DNA from: Candidatus Anoxychlamydiales bacterium
GTDB lineage: Bacteria > Chlamydiota > Chlamydiia > Chlamydiales > SM23-39
DNA: 24,154 nucleotides
NCBI GenBank assembly: GCA_011064865.1
Contig: JAAKFX010000008.1
Location: 1-24,154, forward strand
Direction of reading: 5' to 3'
Below the pieces are notes generated by a model. The model was not told the origin of the DNA. It saw only the letters and a program-made list of their open reading frames with translations, and did not search any database. Numbering within the stretch: the stretch's first letter is position 1; every line of letters begins with the position of its first letter. Positions 1 through 6,827 of this stretch are shown one piece after another. Position numbers and translations under genes: made by a program.

Positions 1-632
1 CAATTCATTTGCAAGCAAAACTTCTGAGAGCTATTCAAGAAAAAGAGTTTGAAAAAGTAGGTTCTACAACTCCCATAAACGTCGATATAAGATTTATCTC
101 TATCACCAATCAAGATATAATATCCGCTATTAAAAACAATCAATTCAGAGAAGATCTATTTTACAGATTAAATGTTATTCCTATTCATATCCTTCCCCTA
201 AAAGATAGAGTAGAAGATATTTTGCCCTTAGCTAACTACTTTTTATTTAAATTCTCAAAAGAGAATCATAAATCCTTAAAAATGCTTACCCCAAAAGCTA
301 TAAAAAAATTAGAGACTTACGTCTGGCCAGGTAATGTCAGAGAGCTTGCTAACATCATCGAAAGAGCTGTTGTTATGGACAAATCTAAAATTATCGATGT
401 AGATCATCTAATTTTAGATACGCCTATAAATAAATCTCAAAATAAAGAAAATTTATTAGATCAAGAATTTACAGATAAAAAACTTAGTGATATTGAAAAG
501 ACTCTTATTTTAAAAACTTTAGCAAAATATAACTACAATCGATCTAAAACTGCTAAAATCTTAGGAATAACAACTAGAACTTTGAGAAATAAACTAAACT
601 TATATAACTTCAAAAAAATCCAAAAATATTAA
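1..632 (+). CDS. atoC: Sigma-54-dependent response regulator, C-terminal part (CtcC/AtoC-like)
   Basis: Open from the left edge (frame from position 3), so the receiver domain and the first half of the AAA+ domain, including Walker A and GAFTGA, lie outside the window. The visible part starts in the conserved IHLQAKLLRAIQEKEF segment of the sigma-54 interaction domain. It then shows LKDRVEDILPLA (residues about 65-76 of the visible part) and WPGNVRELANIIERAV (about 106-121), the R-finger/sensor-II region. It ends in a Fis-type helix-turn-helix (about 160-200, NRSKTAKILGITTRTLRNKL). By family it hydrolyses ATP to open promoters bound by RpoN holoenzyme. In Chlamydia the homologous CtcC pairs with the kinase CtcB, and the neighbouring recO-yidD-pheT order supports that equivalence. 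The TTG at position 9 is an internal codon, not a start. A sigma-54-type promoter lies at 16211-16226 in this window. Confidence 0.93.
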   Translation, partial: IHLQAKLLRAIQEKEFEKVGSTTPINVDIRFISITNQDIISAIKNNQFREDLFYRLNVIPIHILPLKDRVEDILPLANYFLFKFSKENHKSLKMLTPKAIKKLETYVWPGNVRELANIIERAVVMDKSKIIDVDHLILDTPINKSQNKENLLDQEFTDKKLSDIEKTLILKTLAKYNYNRSKTAKILGITTRTLRNKLNLYNFKKIQKY

Positions 633-642
633 TAAATTATAA

Positions 643-735
643 CCATTAACCCAAGTTCATGTAGCGGTGCAAGTGCTTGAAAATGAAGCAACTCTGATAA
701 ATGCTCAAATTGAAGAAGTTGTTGATAATATAGCT
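643..735 (+). pseudogene. Possible coding remnant downstream of atoC
   Basis: Between the atoC stop and the antisense 3' end of the acetyltransferase gene, one frame is open without a start and reads PLTQVHVAVQVLENEATLIN, then continues with acidic and aliphatic residues to about 735. G+C over 661-720 (23 of 60 bases) is higher than in neighbouring intergenic DNA, and the residue pattern looks like real protein. There is no start codon with a ribosome binding site, and an in-frame stop lies at 640-642. It could be a fragment of a deleted gene. I do not recognise the parent, and chance is possible. Confidence 0.25.
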
Positions 736-1199
736 TTTATCCTTTTTTCGTCTAATCTAAAGATAGACCAATCCTTTGCTTGTTTTGCTCCAAATTTTTT
801 ATAAAAATTTATTGTATTCATATCTCTTTGTAAAACACGCCAGTCCATTCTACCACATTTATTTTCTTTTGCCTTTTTAACACAAAATAAAAATAAATTT
901 TTTCCAAATCCTTGAACCCTTTTGTCTTTTAAAACAAATAAATCTTCTAAAAATAAGGTAGATTTACCCAAAAAACTTGCATAAGCTATATAAAAAATTA
1001 CGCATCCAACCGGTTTACTTTTAAAGGTCTCAATATATGCTTCACATTTGGGATTGCGAACTAGCAAATCCTTTTTTAATCTTAGCATTGCTATATGTTC
1101 AGGAGGCTCATGCTTCAAATATTTTGCTAATTTTTTAATCATAAAAATTAAGTCTTTGAAATTATTTTTGTCGACTCTAACAATTTTTAAATCTTTCAT
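705..1199 (-). CDS. GNAT N-acetyltransferase, SSAT (diamine acetyltransferase)-like
   Basis: 164 aa, the normal size for a single GNAT domain. The acetyl-CoA pyrophosphate-binding motif is RVQGFGK (about residues 94-100), preceded by the strand TLFLEDLFVL. The C-terminal CGRMDWRVLQRDMNTINFYK plus FGAKQAKDWSIFRLD (about 115-149) closely follows the spermidine/spermine N1-acetyltransferase layout (W-x-V, N-x-x-x-x-x-FYK-x-x-GA, W-x-x-F-x-L). By family it transfers acetyl from acetyl-CoA to a primary amine; polyamine or diamine is the best guess but not proven. The ATG is preceded by the purine-rich AGAGAGAG. The last residues (about 157-164) go beyond the usual SSAT end and lie antisense to the possible coding remnant. 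It is monocistronic: the next minus-strand gene ends 223 bp upstream. Confidence 0.8.
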   Translation of the reverse strand: MKDLKIVRVDKNNFKDLIFMIKKLAKYLKHEPPEHIAMLRLKKDLLVRNPKCEAYIETFKSKPVGCVIFYIAYASFLGKSTLFLEDLFVLKDKRVQGFGKNLFLFCVKKAKENKCGRMDWRVLQRDMNTINFYKKFGAKQAKDWSIFRLDEKRIKAILSTTSSI

Positions 1200-1422
1200 T
1201 TTCTCTCTCTAATGTGATTTTATTCTTTAATAATCGAATTAGCATTGTTTTTTTCTTTTTACAAGATTTTATTTTAAATTTTTAAAGTCTAAACAAGAGA
1301 TAAATTAGGTGAGTTTGAAAGAATTAAAAATAACACTTTCATTTTTTATTCACTACTATTCACTATATCGTTAACAGTAAAGTTGAGTTATTTTCAAAAA
1401 ATCTCAGTTATTGAAACAAAAA
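1200..1422. other. Intergenic, AT-rich, end of the Maf operon
   Basis: Holds the promoter region of the acetyltransferase and the 3' end of the minus-strand operon. A short direct repeat (ATTCACTA, twice, 2 bp apart) lies near 1348-1365. I see no clear rho-independent terminator and no ORF with coding character. Confidence 0.4.
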
Positions 1423-3147
1423 TTAAATTTTACATTCTTTCAAAAAAAGATCGTTAACTTTTAAAAGATTTTGAATAAGCTCTTTAGAGTCGCTCTCAAA
1501 AAATTGTTTTAAAGTATAATTTTGCTCTATTAGAAAATATTGATAGGCTATTTCATCTTTTATCTCTTCTTTGGCTAAAATAGCTTTATATTCGGGATCA
1601 TTTTTCAAGATATCTAATAGATAATTTTTGCAATTTAAAAAGCTATTTTTTAGCTTTAATTTCAAAACTTTAAAATCTTTTGTTTTGGCATATGTAAGCA
1701 TATTTTCTTGAGATAGTGTGTGAATATAAGCTTCAAAATCAAAACTCTCATTTAGATATTTTTCTTCGATTTCATCTATTGATAGATCTTCAAAAAAATC
1801 TATTTTAAGACCATTTTTAGTAGCATTGATAAATTTTGTGTTTTTGTGTTTTTTCGCAAAAGTTACGAGCCATTTATTTTCTATTTTCCATTTTAAATTT
1901 GAAAAGACTTCTTTGTTATTTCTATTTTTTGTTAGATATGGTCTTTCGCCAATATCTTTTTGGTTTTTATTGAGATTGTTACCAATACTGGTATTATCAA
2001 TACTGGTATTGTCAATACTAGTATTGTCAATAATGTTTGATGCATAATATTTATCTTCTGTATAGGCGAGATCTACTCCATCTAAAATGATGGGATTGCA
2101 GCCAAAAAGTGTTGCTAAACTCACACATATTGTTGTAACAGATAGAGCAAGATCATCATGTTTACTTTGAAGATATTTGCCCGATATCTTTAGTTCTTTA
2201 TCTAGCCATACTTCAAAAAAGGATCCGATAGCTGCTTTAATATAGCCTGTTTGACTATTAAAGGTGTTAAATACGCCACTGTTTACTCTTGTCGAGAATA
2301 ACATTGGCATTTCAAAAGAGAGTGAGTTTTTGAGCCTTTTAAACTCATCTAAGTTAGGGTCAATAATAACTCCTAGATGAGGTTTGATATTTTGATTGGT
2401 TGAGCAGATAGCAGAACCGCCAGCTATAATTAGAGCTTTATTAGATAGAGTTTTTAGCTTTTCATAAGAGTAGTTCAAAGATGGACCAGCGCCTAATATA
2501 ATTGCAGGCTTATCTTTGAGACTATTTTTAAATTTGTTTACTAAAAAAGAGGATTTTAACTTATCAATATTTTTTATGAAATTTTTAAACATTTTATATG
2601 AAAAGAGCTGATCGTGATTTGAGAAAAAAGAGATTAAACTTTTTTCAATTATACTCTGTTTTAAATCTTCAAATTTTTTAGTTTTTTTAAAAAAAGTTAC
2701 AACATCTATATTTGCTTTTAAGTTTTTTTTCGTTATCTCATCTAGATCTTTTATGTTTTTAAAAAAATGAAAACTAACATTTTGTTTTTGTAAAAAATCA
2801 AAAGCTATTTTTGTATGAAAAAATCTATTTAAATCATCTAAATTATCTTCTAAAAAAATGAGTTTTTTATCCTTTTCATTAATCCACTGGATTAAATCGA
2901 GATCTAGATCTGGATTTGTCACATCTAGATGTGAATCTGGATTTGTCACATCTAGATTCAGATCTATATTTAAGCATTTATAGATATAGAGTGTGTCTAG
3001 AGATTGTAGATCTTTTTCAAAAATATTTTTATTTGAAAGTTTTAGAGATTTTCTTTTTTCTACAAGGGTATTTTTTGAAAGTAATAGTAGATATAGATAT
3101 GGAAATCTCTCCGATATGATTTCTAAGTTTTTTTGATAAATGCTCAT
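1423..3147 (-). CDS. DUF115/MptE-like (Maf-type) glycosyltransferase-like protein, paralog 1
   Basis: 574 aa. The core is the MptE-like/Maf domain (PF01973 type), roughly residues 210-430: KPAIILGAGPSL, then ALIIAGGSAI, then a strand ending in GVIIDPN, and later GCNPIILDGVDLAY; it closes with TKFINATKNGLKI. Maf proteins transfer nonulosonic acids to flagellin in Campylobacter and Helicobacter; MptE is a pterin pyrophosphokinase. The Maf-like length favours a glycosyltransferase-like role, but the substrate is unknown and no flagellar genes are visible. Two in-frame tandem repeats are present: LDVTNPDSH/LDVTNPDLD in the N-terminal half and IDNTS three times in an insert after DLAY. The C-terminal 120 residues are charged and helical. 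The ATG overlaps the stop of the upstream MORN gene (ATGA), so translation is probably coupled. It is the last gene of the five-gene operon. Confidence 0.75.
   Translation of the reverse strand: MSIYQKNLEIISERFPYLYLLLLSKNTLVEKRKSLKLSNKNIFEKDLQSLDTLYIYKCLNIDLNLDVTNPDSHLDVTNPDLDLDLIQWINEKDKKLIFLEDNLDDLNRFFHTKIAFDFLQKQNVSFHFFKNIKDLDEITKKNLKANIDVVTFFKKTKKFEDLKQSIIEKSLISFFSNHDQLFSYKMFKNFIKNIDKLKSSFLVNKFKNSLKDKPAIILGAGPSLNYSYEKLKTLSNKALIIAGGSAICSTNQNIKPHLGVIIDPNLDEFKRLKNSLSFEMPMLFSTRVNSGVFNTFNSQTGYIKAAIGSFFEVWLDKELKISGKYLQSKHDDLALSVTTICVSLATLFGCNPIILDGVDLAYTEDKYYASNIIDNTSIDNTSIDNTSIGNNLNKNQKDIGERPYLTKNRNNKEVFSNLKWKIENKWLVTFAKKHKNTKFINATKNGLKIDFFEDLSIDEIEEKYLNESFDFEAYIHTLSQENMLTYAKTKDFKVLKLKLKNSFLNCKNYLLDILKNDPEYKAILAKEEIKDEIAYQYFLIEQNYTLKQFFESDSKELIQNLLKVNDLFLKECKI
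1984..2028. repeat. 15-bp tandem repeat, 3 copies, in frame
   Basis: Units at 1984-1998, 1999-2013 and 2014-2028 (aatactggtattgtc with one substitution in each of copies 1 and 3). On the coding (minus) strand each unit encodes I-D-N-T-S. The unit length is a multiple of three, so copy-number change would lengthen or shorten a hydrophilic insert without a frameshift. Confidence 0.9.
2908..2957. repeat. 27-bp-period direct repeat in maf paralog 1
   Basis: A 23-bp sequence at 2908-2930 recurs exactly at 2935-2957, giving a period of 27 bp or nine codons (LDVTNPD plus two residues). It lies in the N-terminal region of the Maf-like protein, outside the GAGPSL core. Confidence 0.9.
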
Positions 3148-3650
3148 AGCTCAAATTTAGTTTCATCTACAAGCTTTTCATTTGTATCAAAGATATTGTC
3201 TTGGATTTTTTTGCCACTATCAAAAATAAGATGTCTTTTTAGTTTTTCGTTTTCATAAAAAAGTTTTACCTCACCATGTAAAAGACCCATATCGTAGTTC
3301 ATTATAGTTTTAATAGAGCCATCTTCAAAATAGTAGATCTGCTCTGTATGCATCTTATCATCTACGTATTTTTCAATAGAATAGAGCTTTTTAGAGCTAT
3401 AGTATTTTTTAGCTTTTCCATTTTTTTTGCCTTCATAAAACCAACTTATTGATAAAACATCTCTGTTTTTAGAGTAAAAAATGCTAGGGCCATGCAAAAG
3501 CTTTTTATGATAATTTTGTTCAGCTAATATTTTTTTATCTTCATAATAAAGAGATTTTTTCTCTACTTTTAGATTTGATTTAAGATCCAATGAAAGATCT
3601 TCATCATAGATAATTAGCTCATTTCCATTTAGTTGATATTTTTCTGTCAT
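3144..3650 (-). CDS. MORN_2-repeat (YwqK-like) protein
   Basis: 168 aa with no signal peptide, so probably cytoplasmic. From about residue 50 it consists of degenerate MORN_2/YwqK-type beta units of about 20-24 residues: LLHGPSIFY, FYEGKKNGKAKKYY, YFEDGSIKTIMNY, GLLHGEVKLFYENEKLKRHL. Such repeats form extended beta hairpin stacks; the YwqK 'antitoxin' label attached to the family says little about function. It is sandwiched between two DUF115/Maf-like genes with 4-bp stop/start overlaps on both sides. That suggests its product is made in step with them and may act with them as partner or scaffold (inference). A larger MORN lipoprotein lies at 14564-15586, but there is no sign that the two are recent duplicates. 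Confidence 0.75.
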   Translation of the reverse strand: MTEKYQLNGNELIIYDEDLSLDLKSNLKVEKKSLYYEDKKILAEQNYHKKLLHGPSIFYSKNRDVLSISWFYEGKKNGKAKKYYSSKKLYSIEKYVDDKMHTEQIYYFEDGSIKTIMNYDMGLLHGEVKLFYENEKLKRHLIFDSGKKIQDNIFDTNEKLVDETKFEL

Positions 3651-5164
3651 AAAATTTTTCCTAAAAGATTTAAATGCTCAAAAATTACATTTTTGAAAAA
3701 AAGTAGTTTATTTATCAAAATATGAACTTCATGTTTTTCAACTTGTCTTAAAATTACATGTTTCCATATCTGCCACATCGGCTCTAAAAGATGGGTATAG
3801 ACAATCTCATTTTTAAGTTTTATTAAATCGAAATCAAAGATGTTTTTTTCAATATCCTTTAGATACTCATCGCATATTACATCTGAGCTTTGATAACTTG
3901 TTTTTATTATAGCTAAAATATCTAAAACTTTGGTTTTGTCGATTTTTTTTGAGCTCTGATTTGTAAATATACTGTGAATTAGTCCATCAAAATCCAAAGA
4001 GTCTTTTTCAAAATCATTTAAAACATCTAAAAGTTTTAGATTTTTTAAATTCTCAATTTTTAAACCGCCCTCTGTCGCATTTATAAATGTTGTATCTTTA
4101 TTACTCTTTGCAAACTCTTCTATCCAATTTTTTGCTAAAATCCAATCTTTTTGCGTATAAACATCTAGATTATTGATATCTTTTGTTTTGATTTGTTTAT
4201 AGTTATCTTTAGTTTTTACAGCCCCTTTTGCGTATTTATTGTTTTTAAAACTCAAGTCTAAGCCTACTGTAATAATCGGATCGCAGCCTAAAAATTTTGC
4301 TATTTTGATTAAAAAGGTTGTAACTGTCCATCCAGCTTCTATTGTCTCTTGCTTAAGATTTAACTTTTCATATATCCAACGCTTTAGAGGATAGAGCCCA
4401 TAATCAGATAGAAGTATTTTCTTTCCATTAACTAAAGAAAAATTATTATGATTTATCTGGTTTTGATAAAAAAATGGTTTTTCAAAGATATTATTTTGTT
4501 TGAATCTTTTAAAATATGGCTTTTGATCTACAGACGAGCCAAAATGAAATCTTATATTTTTATTGGATAAGATATTCAACGCAGAGCCGCCTGCAAAAAT
4601 CAAAGCTTTATCGTAAAACTCTTTTAAAAAATGTGCATTTTTCTCAAGCGTAGGCCCAGCCCCTACTATAACAGCAGGTCTGTTTTTAAATTTATCTTTA
4701 AAATTTTCAAATAAGAAAAGCTCATCTGTTTTTAAAAGATTGTTATAAACGTTTTCAAAAATATTTATCCCAAAATCGCTATATAAATAAGATGTTAAAT
4801 TAGCGCCTAGATGAAAATTTTCTAAAAAACTCGCTATTTTTGAAAAATTATCAAATCTTGTTTCTTTAGAGCTTTTTACACATTTAATATTTAAATATAC
4901 AAAATCCCATGCGATTTTCTTTAAATCTTTTTCAATATCTTCAATAAATAAAATATTTGCTTTTGTTTGAAATAGCTGATTTATGTGCTTTTCATAACTA
5001 CTGAATTGCTCTTTGTTATCTTCTAAAAAATATAGCTTTCTATCTTTTTTATCCAAAAGCCAATCTTTTAAAAATGAATAAAATTTGTCATTTGCAGTGC
5101 CGTAGACAAATATAGCATCTGTGTCGTGCAAGTCTTCAAAAAAAATATCATCTAACTTTTGCAT
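3647..5164 (-). CDS. DUF115/MptE-like (Maf-type) glycosyltransferase-like protein, paralog 2
   Basis: 505 aa. It has the same domain plan as the gene at 1423-3147, with modest identity: NRPAVIVGAGPTL (about 162-175), ALIFAGGSAL, HFGSSVDQKPYFKRF, GCDPIITVGLDLSF and TTFINATEGGLKI. The GAGP(S/T)L loop, the AGGSA strand and the D-L-(A/S)-(Y/F) motif are shared by both paralogs and mark the nucleotide-sugar or nucleotide binding core. The N-terminal about 150 residues resemble a Maf N-terminal domain (FVYGTANDKFYSFLKDWL). It lacks the tandem repeats of paralog 1. The start codon lies inside the 3' end of the preceding nuclease-like gene (13-bp overlap) with no clear Shine-Dalgarno, consistent with translational coupling. 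Substrate unknown. Confidence 0.72.
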   Translation of the reverse strand: MQKLDDIFFEDLHDTDAIFVYGTANDKFYSFLKDWLLDKKDRKLYFLEDNKEQFSSYEKHINQLFQTKANILFIEDIEKDLKKIAWDFVYLNIKCVKSSKETRFDNFSKIASFLENFHLGANLTSYLYSDFGINIFENVYNNLLKTDELFLFENFKDKFKNRPAVIVGAGPTLEKNAHFLKEFYDKALIFAGGSALNILSNKNIRFHFGSSVDQKPYFKRFKQNNIFEKPFFYQNQINHNNFSLVNGKKILLSDYGLYPLKRWIYEKLNLKQETIEAGWTVTTFLIKIAKFLGCDPIITVGLDLSFKNNKYAKGAVKTKDNYKQIKTKDINNLDVYTQKDWILAKNWIEEFAKSNKDTTFINATEGGLKIENLKNLKLLDVLNDFEKDSLDFDGLIHSIFTNQSSKKIDKTKVLDILAIIKTSYQSSDVICDEYLKDIEKNIFDFDLIKLKNEIVYTHLLEPMWQIWKHVILRQVEKHEVHILINKLLFFKNVIFEHLNLLGKIL

Positions 5165-5625
5165 ATTACTTTTTGGATAAGCTCATCATAGCTTGGTAAA
5201 AAGTTTACTGAGTTATAGCAACTCTCTTTTATATTATACCAATATGTAATAATTTCATATCTATTTGCTATTGCAAGAAAATATGCTTCAACTAAATGAT
5301 TATACCCTATTACTTGATCTATAGTAGTCTGATCTAACTTATCTGCTTTACACTCTATCATCAAAAGAGGATACAGCGGATAATTTGGCTCGATATCTTT
5401 GCCAAAACAAATAATATCCGCTCTTCTTTTTTTTAAAGTAATATCTTTGTTTTTTAGATGATCTAATTTATTTAGATCTTTTTCAACTGCTATCAAACTT
5501 TTAGGGTAACCTAAATGTTTTGTCATCTTCAAAAGCAAATTTTGCCTAACTATCTCTTCTGGCAGGGCTAAAACATTTCTCTGCCTTATAGGATCATAGA
5601 TTCGATTCTCATTCAACTTCAACAA
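5152..5625 (-). CDS. Stand-alone HsdR-N-type PD-(D/E)XK domain protein
   Basis: 157 aa, matching the stand-alone 'type I restriction enzyme R protein N-terminal domain' family (PF13588 type). It opens with the typical IYDPIRQRNVLALPEEIVRQ (about residues 9-28). The putative nuclease core follows: RRADIICFG, then LLMIECKADK with the E-C-K of the PD-(D/E)XK fold, then the family motif Q-x-x-G-Y-N (QVIGYN). No helicase, HsdS or HsdM genes are nearby, so this is not a complete restriction system. The start appears to be TTG at 5625, inside hpf (17-bp overlap); a second TTG is two codons later. Whether it cuts DNA, cuts RNA or is inactive cannot be told from sequence. It is placed between hpf and a Maf-like gene. 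Confidence 0.78.
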   Translation of the reverse strand: MLKLNENRIYDPIRQRNVLALPEEIVRQNLLLKMTKHLGYPKSLIAVEKDLNKLDHLKNKDITLKKRRADIICFGKDIEPNYPLYPLLMIECKADKLDQTTIDQVIGYNHLVEAYFLAIANRYEIITYWYNIKESCYNSVNFLPSYDELIQKVICKS

Positions 5626-6229
5626 TACCTAGATTTTCATCTTCTCTTTTATACATCACTTTTAGCTTTTGATCTTCTTCGCTTTTATATATCAAAAAAT
5701 GCTCTCCTCCAAGCTCTAGTTTCATAACAGCTTCTTCTTGCGTTAGCATTCTAACTGCCATCGTATCTTTCGCTACAACTTTTGGGATGTGATATTTTTC
5801 CATCTCTTCTTTGAAATTTGCTTCTTCAATTTCATCGTTTATATCTTCTAACTCATCTATCGGTGATAAAACATGCACATGCATGTCTACTGTCGTTAGA
5901 TCTTTATTTCTGTGAGATTGCAGTTTTCCTTTATACTTTCTAATTAACTTATATAGCTTATTAAACGACCCATCGATCGCTGCATATAAATCAACTGTAG
6001 TGGAGTGGACTTGGATTCTGTAATGTAAAAATTTTATAACTATTGCAGCTGTATGTGCAATCTTTTGAACATCTAGCGTTACGACAATTTCTAGAATGTT
6101 ATTTGTAAAACGCTCTAGTTTAGAGATTTTCTCTAAAACATATGTCTCCATTGGTTTTGTTATTTGAAGATTTTTACCTGTAATCTCAATAGAATACCCT
6201 TCAGTTTCAAATTTTGATTTATCTACCAT
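5609..6229 (-). CDS. hpf: Long-form ribosome hibernation promoting factor
   Basis: 206 aa from the ATG at 6229, chosen because AAGGAGAT lies 6 nt upstream; the frame is open nine codons further but without support. The N-terminal S30AE/YfiA domain (about residues 10-115) includes SIEITGKNLQITKPMETYVL, LEIVVTLDVQK and DLYAAIDGSFNKLYKLIRKY. A linker of acidic residues follows, then the C-terminal dimerisation domain of long HPFs (about 148-206; VAKDTMAVRMLTQEEAVMKL, GGEHFLIYKSEE). By family it binds the 30S subunit decoding region and pairs ribosomes into inactive 100S dimers in slow growth, a state that would fit the chlamydial elementary-body phase. It is first gene of the five-gene minus-strand operon and divergent from speD. 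Often found beside rpoN; here only the RpoN activator gene is nearby. Confidence 0.9.
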   Translation of the reverse strand: MVDKSKFETEGYSIEITGKNLQITKPMETYVLEKISKLERFTNNILEIVVTLDVQKIAHTAAIVIKFLHYRIQVHSTTVDLYAAIDGSFNKLYKLIRKYKGKLQSHRNKDLTTVDMHVHVLSPIDELEDINDEIEEANFKEEMEKYHIPKVVAKDTMAVRMLTQEEAVMKLELGGEHFLIYKSEEDQKLKVMYKREDENLGIVEVE

Positions 6230-6282
6230 ATTATCTCCTTCATAATAAATTGACAAAATTCTGATTTTTTACTTTAATATAA

Positions 6283-6313
6283 ATATATTCATTGTGTTAA
6301 GAAGTGAATATAT
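6283..6313. promoter_or_regulatory. 9-13-9 inverted repeat in the hpf/speD divergent region
   Basis: Perfect arms ATATATTCA (6283-6291) and TGAATATAT (6305-6313) around a 13-nt centre, midway between two divergent starts. It could be an operator acting on both promoters or a hairpin in the speD leader. I could not define -35/-10 elements with confidence. Confidence 0.4.
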
Positions 6314-6355
6314 ACAAGGTTTATAAAAAAAAACAACAAACTTTAAAAAGATGAA

Positions 6356-6826
6356 GTGGAAATGAAAGAAAAAATTCATGAGTTTACTGGCAAACACCTT
6401 ATGGTAAATTATATGAACTGTGATAAACAAGCTTTAAATAATTTTAAAGAGCTTGAAAATGTGATGAAAAAAGCATGCATGGCTTCTAAAGCTACTGTTT
6501 TGAATGCTATTAAACATCTTTTTCCAGTAAAAAATTCTGATATTATTGGTATGTCTATGGTTTTGATTCTATCAGAATCTCATGCCTCGATACATACCTA
6601 TCCAGAATATGATTCTTGTTTTGTTGATTTTTTTACCTGCGGCACAGAGTGTCTGCCAGAAGAGTTTGATAGAACTATGAGAGAATATTTAAAACCTCAA
6701 ATCGTAAAACCAAAACTTTTTTTTAGAGATAATGATGTTATTAAAGAGCACTTTTTGCTTCCTCACCAAAAAAAATCTTCAAAAAATTTTTTAAAAGAAA
6801 TCGTTAAAAATTTTGTGAAAAAATAG
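6356..6826 (+). CDS. speD: S-adenosylmethionine decarboxylase proenzyme
   Basis: 156 aa from GTG 6356 (154 from ATG 6362; neither has a good Shine-Dalgarno). It is a single-domain class 1 SpeD: GKHLMVNYMNCD near the N terminus, then SESHASIHTYPEY and VDFFTCG. The self-cleavage site is E74-S75, so Ser75 becomes the pyruvoyl group. His80 (+5) and Cys95 (+20) sit exactly where the processing His and catalytic Cys lie in bacterial SpeD. The enzyme makes decarboxylated AdoMet, the aminopropyl donor for spermidine. About 35 C-terminal residues (lysine-rich) extend beyond the core. No speE is adjacent. Some SpeD homologs have been reported to decarboxylate arginine or ornithine instead, so substrate is not certain. 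It is convergent with the next gene, with one base between stops. Confidence 0.9.
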   Translation: MEMKEKIHEFTGKHLMVNYMNCDKQALNNFKELENVMKKACMASKATVLNAIKHLFPVKNSDIIGMSMVLILSESHASIHTYPEYDSCFVDFFTCGTECLPEEFDRTMREYLKPQIVKPKLFFRDNDVIKEHFLLPHQKKSSKNFLKEIVKNFVKK

Positions 6827-6827
6827 A

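Noticed and set aside
1826..2047. Plus-strand ORF with LSILVLSILVLSI, looking like a membrane peptide
   Set aside because: It is antisense to the IDNTS tandem repeat of the Maf-like gene; the hydrophobic repeat is a by-product of the 15-bp unit, and there is no ribosome binding site.
1984..2957. Short repeats as a possible CRISPR array
   Set aside because: The repeats are directly tandem, in frame with a coding gene and have no spacers.
1423..5164. Maf-like genes as evidence of a flagellar glycosylation locus
   Set aside because: No flagellar structural or sugar-biosynthesis genes are present in the window, and the host looks chlamydial; only the family resemblance is claimed.
5152..5625. 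Restriction-modification system
   Set aside because: Only an isolated HsdR-N-like domain is present; there is no helicase, methyltransferase or specificity subunit.
5745..5770. Second sigma-54-like box on the minus strand (TGGCAG-N5-ATGCT)
   Set aside because: It lies inside hpf coding sequence with two mismatches in key positions and no gene start at a suitable distance.
6230..6256. Upstream extension of hpf by nine codons
   Set aside because: The ATG at 6229 has an excellent AAGGAGAT; the extension covers the Shine-Dalgarno itself.
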